The position numbers were made by a program, and so were the translations under genes. A stretch of 64,000 nucleotides of DNA from Chlorocebus sabaeus (taxonomy: Eukaryota; Chordata; Mammalia; Primates; Cercopithecidae), in contig NC_132928.1 in the NCBI RefSeq assembly GCF_047675955.1, positions 43,766,889-43,830,888 on the forward strand, given 5' to 3'. Below are positions 34,721 to 45,871 of the stretch, piece by piece. How positions within the stretch are numbered: the stretch's first letter is position 1; the number at the start of each line of letters is the position of its first letter. The notes below the pieces were generated by a model that was not told the origin of the DNA, made no database searches, and worked only from the letters and a program-made list of their open reading frames with translations.

Positions 34721-35520
34721 AGCACAGAGGTCAACATGGAAATATTTCACTTTTGCATTTTCCTTAAAACGCATTAAACTTCTACTCAGTGCTGGCTACT
34801 GTGCAGTTCAGGGATTAGCTTTACCGCTGTGACTTTTCTGTCCAGAATAAAAAAAAAAGTTAACCTTTTATTTTATTTACAAATGTCAACACCAACTTCT
34901 CCATATTTCAGAGATTTTTAGATAGATAAAACTAGATGGTATGGCAAAACACTAGTAGTGCTAATTATACAAATGCCATACTTCATTAGCATGTCATTAC
35001 TTTATATTTGCTGGATTCAAATACATTTACAGAAAATGTGCCATCTTTGTGGCTGTTCAAGGACGAAAGGACTTCTTCAGGAAATGGGTTTTTCTTCACT
35101 GCAAGAATACAAGTAAAAGCTGAACAACATAACAGGGATATAGAGGGGAATAAATTAGTTTGTGTATGTGTCTTACAATTTTTAGTCACCCATAGAAATT
35201 GTGATTACACCATAGAACTTTATAAATAAGAAAATCCATGCAGTCATATCATTTAGAAGGAACCTTAAAAGGTCTTTAGTAAAATCACCTACTTGAGACT
35301 TGAATGGTATTAGCAACATTACAGTGAACATGTCCATAGCACAGACTGTGTGCCCGGAACATTTTTAAGCACTTTACATCTTATAGCAGATCCTTTTTAC
35401 CCCGTGCCACATCCCTAAGCCCTCTTCCCTCTTAATTTCAGCGCAGCTCTAGTGGATAGCTCCACATGATCCACCAGGGTCATCCTTCTTGCACTTAAGT
35501 TTTTTCTTTTGTCTGTTTCT

Positions 35521-35722
35521 TTTTTTTTTTTTTTTTTTTGGACCAGGGCTTTATCCAAAGCCCCAGAAGGCCACAGCCAGGAAGTGCAGCGATGTAAGCT
35601 TCTCTGGCGAATGGAGGGAATATGTCATGTATAAATGCTCCACTTCCTGTCCATCCAAGAGAGCCTTCTGCGGTGCATCTATATGGTTTCTTGGAGGGTT
35701 CCCAGCACGTCTGTACAGCCAC
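35521..35722 (-). pseudogene. Unidentified retroposed fragment with poly-A tail
   Basis: A run of about 19 T (35521-35539) is followed by compact, GC-richer sequence unlike its surroundings. Read on the minus strand it ends GGATAAAGCCCTGGTCC then A(n), as a processed transcript would. The minus-strand frame encodes WEPSKKPYRCTAEGSLGWTG and IAALPGCGLLGLWIKPWS without a stop until the tail. I do not recognise the parent gene. It could also be an unfamiliar SINE. Limits on the 5' side are uncertain. Confidence 0.4.
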
Positions 35723-35854
35723 AGAGGAAACCCTTTATTAACTTATCTTCTTTCCATGCCTCACTCCCCCAGCCTCCTGCTCAAGACCTGGGATAACCTG
35801 CAGGTAAACTTCACACTCTGCTCTTCAGGAAATATGACTAGATGTATTATTTAC

Positions 35855-35967
35855 CTTGGACCAGATGACAGATGGTTTTGGAATTCCACTTGCTTTGCAT
35901 GGTAGAGTTACTGGAATGCCTTCAATTGTACTGAGTATCTGCTGCCCATGCTGAATGGTTGGCAGAA
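35855..35967 (-). CDS. HMCN1: HMCN1 exon: first half of Ig domain ~7
   Basis: This 113-nt exon encodes (V)LPTIQHGQQILSTIEGIPV, then TLPCKASGIPKPSVIWSK, with the first cysteine in LPC and Trp in VIW. The split is phase 0 after AAG (CAAG|GTAAAT). The sequence reads ASGIPKP where I recall ASGNPKP in human, an ordinary substitution in a loop. Confidence 0.95.
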
Positions 35968-36547
35968 CTGAAAAGGTAAGTAGGATTTAGAATCTGAGCA
36001 CCTGTTCTTCCATTTAACATCATTATTTAAAGTTGAACATTTTCAATATAACATTAATGTTTGTAAAAATGAGCAATTATTTAACATTTTCTGATAAAAA
36101 TGTAGGATAATCTCTGTAAAGGAATATGCTAAACAAAGACAATAAAGTAGTTATGATCTGAAAAATGAAATAAAAACTTAAAATCAAGTAGTAAGTGATG
36201 TCTAATAAGCTGACTTTCCTAACAAAAATAAGAGAGGACTAAAGAAAATTCATTTTGTTTTGCTGGAAACCCAAGACAGAATTGCACTCTAAGAGCTACA
36301 CATTTAATGTGAATCTCCAATCACTCTCCTTTAATCATTAAGCTGCAATAAGCTGACATAAGCATACATTCAGAGAAATGGGCTGTTTAGCTACTGCATA
36401 TTAAATATCTATCTATACTCAGGAATCACTTAGTGAGCTACTACATTTAACCTAGATAAAAAGATTTGTTAAGAGGAATTCAGTGGTAAAACTCAAATCT
36501 TAAGAGCATGTTTTTTATTGTATGTATGTATGTAGTGTATGTATGTA
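35968..36547. other. HMCN1 intron, unassigned, with TATG repeat
   Basis: No element recognised except a short (TATG)n tract at about 36519-36548, directly before the Alu monomer. Confidence 0.5.
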
Positions 36548-36670
36548 TTTTTTTGAGACAGGGTCTTGCTGTGTTACCCAGGCTGGTCTTGAACTCCTGG
36601 GCTCACGTGATCCTCCTGCCATGGCCTCCCAAAGTGCTGGGATTGCAGGCATAAGCCACCACGCCCAGTC
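36548..36670 (-). mobile_element. Free left Alu monomer (FLAM-type), minus strand
   Basis: About 120 bp: TTTTGAGACAGGGTCTTGC, AACTCCTGGGCTCACGTGAT, CACCACGCCCAGTC, representing one Alu arm only. Features fit a fossil monomer older than dimeric Alus. Confidence 0.8.
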
Positions 36671-38929
36671 AAGTATTTTGTATTTAAAAGACTAAAGGAC
36701 TCTAACTCATTATTTTTCAGTAAGGAGAATAACATATCTTTGACTTTAGAAAGCAACTGAAGAATTAACATGAGTAGAAGCAAAAGGAAAAGGAAAGTGA
36801 ATCCCTCCATTCTGTGTAAATCATAATCAGAACCAACTCTCACAAACAGAAATGATCAATACTCAATGTTCTCAAAGTGGTGATTTTGATTAAAGAAGCT
36901 TGCATATATGAAAGTTCCTAACATAGTGAGAAGAAGACAATAAAAGCCCAATCTATAACAGGCATTTCCTTTCCATCCTCTGGAAAGATGAGACTGGAAC
37001 TGCTCCCAGGAGCTCAATCACTCATCATTTCTCTTCCTTAAAATCAGATTTTTCAAGGATTATCATAACTACTCTGGAGAAGTTTTTTAGAACTAGAGAC
37101 ACCAGAAACCTCAGTGCAAAAAAATTCCTTGGAGGGCTTAGATTAGATATGCTACATACTCATATTTTCCTATGGCTGGGTTTACTCTTTAGATAATATC
37201 TTCTTAAAGAATTGGCAGCAAATCCCCAGCCCTAAACAACAATGCCAGGCTACTCTCTAAAGCAAGAAATTTAGTTTTCAGACTAATCATGGAATATTCA
37301 TCTCTCAACTATGCTGTCAATTTGTGGCAACATGGAATAAGCCATTTTGATACAAACATATTGAGTTTGACAGCAATAAAGAAAAGTGGCAAATTTAGGC
37401 AACAGTTTTGAAATCTGATGACATTTGGGTGTGGAAGAGAAGTTTCTTTTCAGATTGTCAATCTATATAAACCAATATGACAATTAAACTGTTTTGTCAT
37501 TTTAATTTACATTTATACTTGTATTCATTCATTATTTTAAGAACTGGATTGAAAGCCTTTAATGAGTATTCTTAAAAATGGAGACATAGAATGATGAAGG
37601 AACGGCCCTGCTAATTAACATAAATACAGAGGTATAGAGAGCTGCTAGGCTGCATCACATCCATCTGCTAAATGGCTGCTAGATTTAGTTAATGGCAAAT
37701 GGCTGCACTAATTTTTTAACTCTATTGACTAAATCAGTTACTCATTTTGGACTAAAATGGACCAATGAATGCTGTGAAATGATCTCTTAATTTTTAATAT
37801 TAAAACTGCTTGTATCACAATACACCATATCATTGGTTTGTCGGTATCCTTGCCCCTCTGATAAGAAAGACATCATAATTAATTCTGTCACTTTTTCAAG
37901 TGAAATTCAGCCTCAGAATCCTATTCAACATAATATTCTAGGCAGTCACTAGAAGCCACAGAGGGAGAACATGAGGGCATTCCTACACTAGATTCTCAAA
38001 CCAGTTTATAAGCACTGTTCAGGAAATCTATGGTCTGGTCTTCTTGAAAAATAGTTACACAACCATATCCAATCTGTCAGTATGCATTTATTCCTTTAGG
38101 TTATAACTAATTTAGTGTTGCTTTAGTATTTCTTCAAAATAATATTTCTTCAAGAATATCTAAGGTGATGTTGGTGGATACTTAATGTAAAACTGAGAAA
38201 GGTGGAAGAGGCTGTTTAAGAGAAGCAGGCAAAACAGAAGAAAATGGTCTGCATTCAGTGATATTGTCAACAGACCAAACAGAATTGGAAAACTACTGGA
38301 CTCTCCAATTCACGCTCTAAATAAAGAATAAATCAACTACTAAAAATAAGTATTTTGTACTACTTTCTTCCCTCAGATATTCAGCTCTGTACACAAAGCT
38401 ATTTTTAATGCAATGGTTTTTGTTTTTGTTTTTGTTTTTCAAAAAAAGTAGTGTTGCAGAGTCTTTAAAGCAAGTATACAAAAAAGTTATGACAATTTCT
38501 TCAACTATGAAGCTGTCAATTACTGAGATGTAAAAAGCTGGTTACTGTTAGTCACGAATGGAAAAAGATTGCTTCTGGATTTTCTTATTTGTGACCTTTA
38601 AGTTATTTAACATGCAAGAAGATTGGAGCACATGAAGTGACCTTTAGAAAAGCTTAGGTCATTTCTAGCTCAAACACAAAGGGGTCATTAGTAAGGATAT
38701 ACTTGTTGCACAATCCAAAAAGAAAAGGCAATCTGGAGGGTATAATGAGTTCAGCTTGTCTGAAATTAAAATGTATTTTTAAACATAATTCTTTGAGAGC
38801 CGAGGTCACTTTTAACAATTAAGAAACCACTTACAAAAGCCCTTGGCCAGACTCAGCTGGTGACTCCCAAGAATGTCTTTCTGTGTACATAAAAAAGGGA
38901 AATCTGGAAACAACATTAACAATGTAGAT
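36671..38929. other. HMCN1 intron, 2.2 kb, unassigned
   Basis: No repeat family or exon recognised. A small (TTTTTG)n tract lies near 38416-38440. Confidence 0.5.
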
Positions 38930-38977
38930 ATTGTTCAAGAAATAAGAAATAACAATCACGAGAGACTGTAATTAGAG
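38930..38977 (+). repeat. Source segment of inverted copy (48 bp)
   Basis: ATTGTTCAAGAAATAAGAAA... to ACTGTAATTAGAG is present in inverted orientation at 40064-40111 with two mismatches in 48. Confidence 0.9.
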
Positions 38978-39058
38978 GAACAGAGTTATTTGATTAAAAT
39001 ACAGGAACAACTACTTCGTACACAGTTTGGAAACAATAACATTGGGTATGTCTCTTAC

Positions 39059-39203
39059 CATGCACAACCACAGAGGTAGTTTTGTTATTTGTCCCAGCAA
39101 CGTTACTGGCCACACAAGTATATTCACCACCATCCTGAAGCTGAACTCTTTCAATATGGAGGCTCCCATCACTGCGCACAGTGATGTAAGGATTTTGGAG
39201 CAA
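39059..39203 (-). CDS. HMCN1: HMCN1 exon: second half of Ig domain ~6
   Basis: This 145-nt exon encodes LLQNPYITVRSDGSLHIERV, then QLQDGGEYTCVASNVAGTNN and KTTSVVVH, and ends phase 1 (CATG|GTAAGA). The second cysteine is in GEYTC. The acceptor AAG follows a run of about 17 T on the coding strand. About 80 bases below it is the unique segment (38930-38977) that was copied in inverted orientation to 40064-40111. Confidence 0.95.
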
Positions 39204-39798
39204 CTTAAAGGAAAAAAAAAAAAAAAAAGGTAATTTTTATTTAAAAAGAAAGGAGTTGTGAGAGTCAAAAAGAATCTGCTTTTTTTTTTTTTTTCCCAAT
39301 CGGGTTACTAAAAGTCTATACACAAAATATTTTAATGTCCTTAAGTGAAAAATGATGAGCATAAATGTTACCAAGAGTGTGATTGTATAATTTAATCCTG
39401 ATACACCTCCAAATATTATACCTATTAATATTTATCAGAGAGTTAAGCACAAGCTAAAAAAAAGAAAGATACATATATGACTTGTTTCATGTTCCTGTAA
39501 ATTTTGTCATCACTCAAAACCCAAATTTCACTATAATTTTTACTTTTGGCTTAACTTGTTCTTTTCCAAGAAGGCCTTATTACTACCAGCAAGCCATTTG
39601 ATATTTTTATTTTGGCACTTAGGCCCTTATTCACGTCAAGGGAGAAGGACTTAATCTCAACATCCGCCCTTGTTAGGTAACAGATGCAAATATTAGTGGA
39701 CAATATGTGATACATGAATTGTGTCAGGAAAGTCTGGTAATATTTTCAGTTAAGAATGATCTCCTGTAAATCTGTATCATCCACCTACACTGCTTTTT

Positions 39799-39881
39799 AT
39801 TTGCATAAAAACCTGAGAAAAAATTAGCAAACCTCGCTTAAAAATAAATGCCCTTGTAGAATGATAGTATTTGAGCACACA
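39799..39881 (+). repeat. Inverted repeat arm (83 bp)
   Basis: ATTTGCATAAAAACCTGAG... to ATTTGAGCACACA is inverted at 40129-40210, with three substitutions and one 1-base gap. The arms enclose the Alu-derived inverted copy and the 48-bp copy. Confidence 0.92.
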
Positions 39882-39882
39882 T

Positions 39883-40020
39883 GATGGGGTTTCACCATGT
39901 TGGCCAGGCTGGTCTCAAACTCCTGACCTCAAGTGATCCATCCACTTTGGCCTCTCAAAGTGCTGGGATTACAAGTGTGAATCACCATACCTGGCCCACA
40001 TTCCTAATTTTCTTGAGTAA
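39883..40020 (-). repeat. Inverted copy of an Alu head and its flank (138 bp)
   Basis: This is the reverse complement of 40908-41045: the 5' part of the Alu at 40932 plus its target-site sequence and six more flanking bases. It shares that Alu's private variants (GGTGATTCACAC, CTTTGAGAGGCC, GTGGATGGATCACTTGAG). Most differences are CpG decay. It is therefore a local copy, not an independent Alu insertion. Confidence 0.9.
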
Positions 40021-40063
40021 GAAGTAAATATACAAAAATATACTTCTTGTATATTTCTTGAGA

Positions 40064-40111
40064 CTCTAATTACAGTCTCTCTTAATTGTTATTTCTTATT
40101 TCTTGAACAAT
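40064..40111 (-). repeat. Inverted copy of 38930-38977
   Basis: 46 of 48 bases match the reverse complement of the source about 1.1 kb away. Adjacent to it is an 11-bp direct repeat ATACTTGTGTG (40110-40134). Confidence 0.9.
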
Positions 40112-40128
40112 ACTTGTGTGAAGATACT

Positions 40129-40210
40129 TGTGTGCTCAAATACTATCATTCTACAAGGGAATTCATTTTTAAGTGAGGTTTGCTATTTTTTCTCAGGTTT
40201 TTATGCAAAT
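40129..40210 (-). repeat. Inverted repeat arm (82 bp)
   Basis: Reverse complement of 39799-39881 at about 95% identity. It ends where ordinary intron resumes (ATGAAATTTTACATC). Confidence 0.92.
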
Positions 40211-40242
40211 ATGAAATTTTACATCTTTTTAGATGGAATCAA

Positions 40243-40340
40243 TTCATTTTTTTTTTGAGACGGAGTCTTGCTCTCTCACCCAGGCTAGAGGGCAGTGGCG
40301 CGATCTCGGCTCACTGCAACCTCCGCCTCCTGGGTTCAGC
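40243..40340 (-). mobile_element. Truncated Alu 3' end, minus strand
   Basis: Poly-T then GAGACGGAGTCTTGCTCTC to CTCCGCCTCCTGGGTTCA: about 90 bp of the right monomer. It stops abruptly and the remainder of the Alu is absent. Confidence 0.85.
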
Positions 40341-40913
40341 ATATTCACTTCTAATCAGTACTGCAAGAGAGTGAGTCCCAATATTCTGAAAAATGTAAAG
40401 AAAAATGCTCTGAACCAGAAGAAAATTTATTGCCATAGATAGCTTATTTACAGAAAAAATTTCATAGAACTGTAACCATTTTTCACATCCTTTCACAAAA
40501 AAATTTACACTGAAAAACAATGACAATATATGTCTACATTTTTATATAGTTCATAATGAAAGATATGTTTAAAGTTAATAATAATAAAGACTGATATACA
40601 AAATGGAAGAATTTTATGGGAATATTAACGTTTAATAATGTACTACAAAGAAGAGCACAACAATATTTAAGTGCTATGAAAATAACAATACTTGCTTCAG
40701 TTCTTCTATATTCTGATAAAAGTTCACTAGTGACACTGAATTTAATATAAAATTATGAAAATTACACCATTTCTCCTTTTCATTAATGCCAAAATAATAT
40801 GAATAACAAAAATGTTAATAATAAAGAAAAGCTTTGGTATACGTATAAAAACATATTTTTGTATACTTATTAAATTGATACTTTTGGTGACTGGAATACA
40901 TTAGTTGTTACTC
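40341..40913. other. HMCN1 intron, unassigned
   Basis: AT-rich, with an imperfect hairpin near 40838-40865. The last few bases form the source of the inverted Alu-flank copy. Confidence 0.5.
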
Positions 40914-40931
40914 AAGAAAATTAGGAATGTG

Positions 40932-41234
40932 GGCCAGGTGCGGTGATTCACACCTGTAATCCCAGCACTTTGAGAGGCCGAGGTGGATGGATCACTTGAG
41001 GTCAGGAGTTTGAGACCAGCCTGGCCAATGTGGTGAAACTCCATCTCTGCTAAAAAATACAAAAATTATCTGGGCATGGTGGTAGGCACCTGTAATCCTG
41101 CTACTCTGGGGGCTGAGGCATGAGAATCCCTTGAACCTGTGAGGCAGAGGTTGCAGTGAGCCTAGATCCCACCACTGCACTCCAGCCTAGGTGACAGAAC
41201 AAAACTCCGTCTCAAAGGGGGGGAAAAAAAAGGA
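40932..41234 (+). mobile_element. Alu (AluS-like), plus strand
   Basis: A full Alu with a perfect 18-bp target duplication AAGAAAATTAGGAATGTG (40914-40931 and 41235-41252). Its 5' part is the template of the inverted copy at 39883-40020. Confidence 0.93.
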
Positions 41235-41278
41235 AAGAAAATTAGGAATGTGAATGCATGCATTTAAAATGTTCTTAC

Positions 41279-41406
41279 CATAGCTGAATTCTTAATCCAC
41301 CGACGTTCTGGAATGGGATTTCCAGCTAACAGAGTACAGGGCAAAGTAAGCTGCTGTCCTTCAATAACATTGGCCACTGAAGGGCTGATTCCAATAAGTG
41401 GAGCAA
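41279..41406 (-). CDS. HMCN1: HMCN1 exon: first half of Ig domain ~6
   Basis: This 128-nt exon encodes (V)APLIGISPSVANVIEGQQL, then TLPCTLLAGNPIPERRWIKN and SAM. The first cysteine is in LPC and the core Trp in RRW. The intron within this domain is phase 0 (ATG|GTAAGA). The donor lies about 45 bases from an Alu with an 18-bp target duplication (40914-41252), and the intron holds the inverted-copy patchwork described under findings. Confidence 0.95.
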
Positions 41407-42603
41407 CTAAATTAGAGAGAGCACAGGCACTTTCAACTCTATTTCACCCAAAAGAAAGGTAAACCACTTTACAGGCCCCAAAGACTATAAGTTATGCTAT
41501 AAAAATTTGAGTTTTCAGAAACAAAATATTTACATGAAAATGAGTATGATTTTGAAAGTAAAAATTAAAGTCTCCTTCTAAGTAGGGGGAATGCAAAAGG
41601 ACAGGTAATACATTAGTGTAGAAGTAAAGAAGGTAAAAAGGAATGCTTATGACATGGAAGGCCTGAAATGTCAAGCCAAGATATTTGCAATATATTCAGT
41701 AGACAAATGGAGAGTAACTGAAAACATTTATAAATGGAAAAGTGGAATCATCAGGATCATTTCTGGGGGAAATATTAATCTGAACACTAAGTACACTGGA
41801 AGAAATGGGATCAATAAGGATGCTGTTGTAATAGCTCAAGCACATAATACGAGGTTGACTCTCTTAGATGGAATGGTAAAGGAGTATTGTAAATATATCC
41901 TTCTCTAAGAATTAATGAATAAATTTAACATAAAGTAAAATCCCCAAGAGATTTTACTTAGAAAATTTATACATAGACAAATGAAGACATATTTTAAAAA
42001 CTGTGTAAAAGGTTATTAATGAGAAACATGTACTGACAGATATAAAAACACATTAAATGCTATAATAATTTAAGCAATGTAGTACTATTTCAGAAATACA
42101 ATTCTGAGGAATAGACATGGGGACATAAACTTACTATGTGATCAAATGGGTATTTTAGTCAGTGGGAAGATAATATTCAATAATACATATTGTGTCAAAT
42201 GTCTTACTACTCAGAAATAAATGATATTATATTTTTACCTATCATACACAAAAATAACTCCATATTGACTAAAATAACAAATGTAAAAAAGGAATCAGAA
42301 AAGACCACGACTCTAATATGTGTGGGTGTGCGTGTGTGTGTGTGTGTGTGTGTGCATGTGTGTATTCATATTTAGATTTAAAACAATTTATTTATATTGC
42401 CCTTCATTTTGGAGCAGATAATCTCTAAGGTTATTTCCAGGACTAACACTCTAAGAAATATGAAATGTGGTAGGGAAGGGAAGGCTGGTCTAGTAATTAG
42501 TTATTTATCTTTTTTTTTTAAGTGGCACAGGCAAGAGATGACATAGTAAGAGAAGTCTAATGATTTTGAAGACCGTGGTATGTAGACATTCAATTGATCT
42601 TAC
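41407..42603. other. HMCN1 intron, mostly unassigned
   Basis: Contains the TG microsatellite at 42319-42362. No exon or known repeat is otherwise seen. Confidence 0.55.
42319..42362. repeat. (TG)n microsatellite
   Basis: Imperfect TG run (GTGTGGGTGTGCG then about 11 TG units, with one CA). Confidence 0.93.
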
Positions 42604-42699
42604 CAAGTCCGGTCACTGTTATTGTTGTCTCTGACTGGATCTTTCCAAACTGGTTTTCAGCTTCACAAATATAGGTTCCTTTATCGCTTGCCCATAAGT
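42604..42699 (-). CDS. HMCN1: HMCN1 exon: last part of Ig domain ~5
   Basis: At 96 nt this is one of the two shortest exons here. It encodes (N)LWASDKGTYICEAENQFG and KIQSETTITVTGL, carrying the second Ig cysteine (TYIC). Acceptor TTTTAG and donor CTTG|GTAAGA are canonical. It ends with one G, which joins TT of the next exon to make Val. Confidence 0.95.
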
Positions 42700-44189
42700 C
42701 TAAAAGGAAGAACTCATTTACTCATCCAATACCATCTATGGAGCATTAACTATGTGCCAGAAACACTGCTGAGATCTGTGGATGGAAAGTGTGCACTGCC
42801 TTCTGGTAGAGGAGGGGACATACACAGAAACCAGCAGTCACACTACAGTGAAAAAGTACTAACAAAGAGTTCCAGACAGTGAGTTCTGGAAACAGAGACA
42901 GAAGTGACTGCATGAAGGCAATTGGAGAAGGATTCACATTGAAGTAACATCTGAGTGAGTAGAATAGAGGAAGGGCAGTCCAAATCTAATAGATTACAAA
43001 AGCAAGAGCATGACTAGAAAAATCATGGCCCGTACAAAGAATGGAAAGCTGCACCATCAACGAACTCTGCACCAACACCCTGTTAGAAGCTTGCAGGGGA
43101 GATTTTTTAGTTAATGCAATGACTGGAGAAGTCTGCTGGCATTCAGTGGGTAAAAACTAGAGAGATGATACATGGGGCAGATTTGCAAAGAAACAATTTT
43201 CCGAAGTCCAGCACGATTTTGAAGCTCCCACTGAAATGTGTGTATTTCATAACTTTGTTTGTAACTACATGAGTCTACAACCTAATTCTGTATGCACTGA
43301 AGAAAGGCAGAACTTTAGTAATAATTGCACATCATCTTAGAAAATCACTTCACCAGTTTAGAGTTTTTGAGTCATCAATCCTATACTCCTGCGTGAGCCT
43401 GCATTTGAGCTATTGAATTCCTAATGATGCCACATAAATGTATCTTCATATTGTGTAGACAATGCCAGAGTATTTACATAAAGAAATATACAATATTTTA
43501 ATATAAATTACTTTCCCTCATTTTTCATTTGTGTTAGATATTAACATAATTTTTATGTAGTTAGATCAAATATATAAAATTTTTCCAGATAATAAAATGA
43601 TATTACAAAATATTTGTAATTAAAGAGGGTATTGGAGCCATGAGGATGGGGACTACTGAGTTATAGGTTGTGTGGGGATAGTCAGGAGACTGAAGTTGAA
43701 GAGGTGGGCTGGTACCTTCTCAAGAGCATGGTTTTGTCTTGTGAGCAATCAGGAAGGAAGGAGAGAATTTTAAATAGGGGAATGGGTGTAACCTTGTAAA
43801 TATACGACCCAAAATAAGCAGTTTAATCTATTGATAAGATTTGAACAGAGAGAAGTGCAGCTTTCCAGTATGAATAGTTCCATACTATCTCAGATAAAGA
43901 ACCATGACAAAGTTTCTACTCCTGTGCTAACCATATGCATCTAATTGTAGAACTGCATCTGGTAAACTAAGTCAGCATCCACTCTAAACAGCAGACATTC
44001 ATTTGGAAATAAAAATTCAGCAAACCACCCGATTAATAAATCATACATTAGTTCTAACCAGGATATTTTTTGTATTCCGAATTCTTGGGCTAATTTGTGC
44101 AGAAAAATAACATACCATGAGAACCAAGTTTCTAATCACTAATTTCCTTTCAGACAATTTAATTTTGACAATTAGGCAACTGTTGCTGA
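42700..44189. other. HMCN1 intron; diverged old repeat at 42730-43070
   Basis: 42730-43070 has phrases (AACTATGTGCCAGAAACAC, CAGTGAGTTCTGGAAACAG) typical of an old interspersed repeat whose family I cannot fix. 43620-43860 may belong to the same class. The rest is unassigned. Confidence 0.4.
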
Positions 44190-44620
44190 AGATATTAAGC
44201 TCTTTTATTCTTCCTTTTCTTTCATCTCCTTTAATTAATTTGTTTCCAGGTCTCACTTTTTATCAACATCTGGGTTGTTTTTCATCATCACTCTTTGAGT
44301 TTTTCAATGTTCCCTTTCTCTCATCTCTCTTCCTATCTTGTAGCAGTGTTGTTCTGAAACAGTACTTTCATGTACTTTTTCCTGCCTATCAAACTTGGAA
44401 TGGGGCTCTCTAACTTCTAGCTCATCAAATCCATTTTTTTCACCTGGACATTCAAGTCATGCACAATCTGACCCAATCTGATGTGTGTTTCCTGGTAGCT
44501 CCTTTTATGGGCATCCACTCAGAGAACAGACTGCAAACTACCTGGGTGAGGGACCCTATATTGACTCTGTCCACCATAGAGTTCACCACAGAGCTGAACA
44601 CTGAAGCACTTGTTAGTAGA
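44190..44620 (+). repeat. Probable LINE-2 fragment
   Basis: GCACAATCTGACCCAATCTG, CCTGGGTGAGGGACCCTATA and nearby phrases resemble L2 3' sequence. Diverged. Confidence 0.45.
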
Positions 44621-44683
44621 CAATGTAATTGATATCTGGAAGTTTAAGTGGCCAATGTACATTTAATATTGTTAATAAACTTG

Positions 44684-44970
44684 GGCCAGGCATAGTGGTT
44701 CACAACTGTAATCCCAGTACTTTGGGAAGACGAGGTGGGTGGATCATTTGAAGTCAAGAGTTCGAGACCACCCTGGCCAACATGGTAAAACCCATCTCTA
44801 CCAAAAATACAAAAATTAGCTGGGTGTGGTGGTTCACACCTGTAATCCCAGTTACTCGGGAGGCTGAAGTCGAACTGCTTGAACCTGCGAGGTGGAGTTT
44901 GCAGTGAGCCAAGTTCATGCCACCGCACTCCAGCCTGGGCAACAGAATGAGAACACGTACCCACCCAAAA
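44684..44970 (+). mobile_element. Old Alu, plus strand
   Basis: A full dimeric Alu from GGCCAGGCATAGTGG, with many substitutions and a broken A-tail. Probably AluJ or old AluS. Confidence 0.88.
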
Positions 44971-45059
44971 TATAAAAATGAAAATGATTAAAATAATTAA
45001 CTTAGCAGTAACTGATTGAAAGCTTTCTATAAAATACCCCAAACATCCCATTATTTTTA

Positions 45060-45676
45060 AAAATGCAATTAATTATCTAAATGCTTTTCCTCCTCTGGTA
45101 ACACCATGCAATTATTCTTAGCATTATTTGAAAAAATAGAAGGTGCTTCCAAATATCTGAATACTGAATAGTTTATAAAATATTTAGATGAGAAAGTATT
45201 TGGCTTTTGTGGGGGTGGTAGGGATCTTTTGCTTCAGGCAGATACAGCTTTTAATAAAGGAGTTTCCAAAGCATCCCTATGTTGTTATGTACTGTTGGAG
45301 AAAATAAGTAGTAAACTAATAGTAATGTTTTACCTTTCTATACAACAATTGTTTCAAGAATCAAGGAAATGTGACCACTGATCTATATAGAGGCTCAGGT
45401 GACTCTATTTGCAATAAGAAATGGTAAGGTATGAAGAAGTCATATTGTTTCATGAGCCTTTATGATAAATTAATGACATACATTTGAATAAAATATAACT
45501 CATTTATGATAATTCCCAAATATAAAATGCCAGTACTATTTCAAAGTAAAATGCAATGAACATAAAATGTGTTGGCAAGATTAATATATTATTTTAAATA
45601 GCAATACCTATGTATAAAACATAAATGTACAATATAAAAGTACATATTCATACAAAATATATTTCCTTCAACCTAC
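45060..45676. other. HMCN1 intron, unassigned
   Basis: AT-rich, no recognised feature before exon 45677-45871. Confidence 0.5.
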
Positions 45677-45871
45677 TTAAAATAAAGAGAGCTCCTGTTC
45701 TTAGTTGGCTGATGGAACTAACTGAAAAAGGTCTTGAGAAAATCGGCATGTTGTCTAATCTTCGCCATTTGATTGTTGGTTCTGGATAACCCTGAACGTA
45801 ACAAGGTAATGTCACATTTGAGCCAATTTCCATAGATACATCAGCAGGTTCTTGTATGAAAACTGGAGGTG
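45677..45871 (-). CDS. HMCN1: HMCN1 exon: first part of Ig domain ~5
   Basis: This 195-nt exon encodes (S)PPVFIQEPADVSMEIGSNV, then TLPCYVQGYPEPTIKWRRLD and a longer middle part ending TGALFIL. The first cysteine is in LPC and the core Trp in IKW. The intron falls late in the domain compared with its neighbours (phase 1, A|AC), so only the F-G strand region is left to the next exon. The donor is TTAA|GTAGGT, weaker than most in this gene. Confidence 0.95.

Noticed and set aside
39883..40020. Independent minus-strand Alu fragment
   Set aside because: It carries the private variants and even the flanking target-site bases of the Alu at 40932, so it is a local inverted copy.
44644..45051. 135-codon minus-strand frame
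   Set aside because: Antisense of an Alu (typical Alu-derived peptide phrases). No splice or start context.
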